Of a stretch of DNA of 43,232 bases, positions 43,198 through 43,232 are shown piece by piece; the first letter of the stretch is position 1, and each line of letters opens with the position of its first letter. The notes below the pieces were generated by a model, which worked only from the letters and a program-made list of their open reading frames with translations, had not been told where the DNA came from and did no database searches. The position numbers and the translations under genes were made by a program. This DNA comes from Sphingomonas bacterium (GTDB taxonomy: Bacteria > Pseudomonadota > Alphaproteobacteria > Sphingomonadales > Sphingomonadaceae), in the NCBI GenBank assembly GCA_026785645.1, contig JAJAZM010000050.1, forward strand, positions 1 through 43,232. Reading direction: 5' to 3'.

Positions 43198-43213
43198 CGC
43201 TTCCAGATGAGAC

Positions 43214-43230
43214 TGGTCCGATCCGGACCA
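43214..43230. repeat. Perfect 7-bp inverted repeat at the window end
   Basis: TGGTCCG and CGGACCA around an ATC loop, 16 bases after the DUF4402 stop codon. The window ends two bases later, so whether a T tract follows cannot be seen. A plausible terminator stem. Confidence 0.5.
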
Positions 43231-43232
43231 AA

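Noticed and set aside
1..43232. CRISPR array, prophage, insertion sequence or known defence system
   Set aside because: No regular spacer-repeat pattern, transposase, capsid or restriction/toxin-antitoxin genes were found on either strand.

Overview
The window looks like the origin-proximal chromosome of a GC-rich alphaproteobacterium, most likely of the Sphingomonadales. The evidence is the gene order parB-parA-rsmG-mnmG-mnmE-(terC)-rho-hemJ-hemE running into an AT-rich gap with a DnaA box, then maf-aroE-coaE-dnaQ. Lineage-typical proteins (a DUF3576 lipoprotein, DUF1491, MmcB, a DUF4402 protein, a fused RibA) and GC-rich codon use agree. Assignment is by family recognition only; no search was run.

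Layout. (1) 1-8014 is an accessory, partly decayed region. It holds a lipoprotein-like gene bracketed by two copies of a short palindromic repeat, relics of an acyl-CoA dehydrogenase and of a 2OG-Fe(II) oxygenase, and a secreted serralysin-type M10 metalloprotease divergent from its type I secretion ATPase and membrane fusion protein. A frameshifted amidohydrolase bracketed by the same repeat follows, then tRNA-Gly(GCC) with paired octamers beside its 3' end. (2) 8185-22366 is housekeeping: a thioredoxin/TPR co-chaperone, LON-domain protein, ubiquinone hydroxylase, FtsK, LolA, exonuclease III, GTP cyclohydrolase II, a PLP-binding YggS protein, DUF3576 lipoprotein, LeuS, LptE and DNA polymerase III delta. 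(3) 22375-31916 is the minus-strand partition, tRNA-modification, Rho and heme block, with two parS sites. (4) 31917-32220 is the predicted oriC. (5) 32221-36855 is the plus-strand block maf-aroE-coaE-dnaQ-hpf-ptsN-thioesterase-DUF1491. (6) 37027-43197 holds a SleB-type hydrolase, MmcB, an ankyrin protein, a YcgN-like protein, a YgjP/DUF45 metalloprotein, PBP1A, MsrB and a DUF4402 protein.

How the parts work together. ParA/ParB with the two parS sites segregate the origin, which lies 5-8 kb away. Genes on both sides of oriC are transcribed away from it, so they are co-oriented with replication. Many neighbours are translationally coupled by 4-base start/stop overlaps, and all four NTGA forms occur. 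Two genes, hemE and yggS, appear to start at CTG.

I saw no CRISPR array, prophage, complete insertion sequence or recognisable defence system. The least explained signals are the repeat-bracketed genes, the CTG starts, a shortened MnmG, a strong hairpin in oriC, and single-base frame disruptions at short C/G runs.
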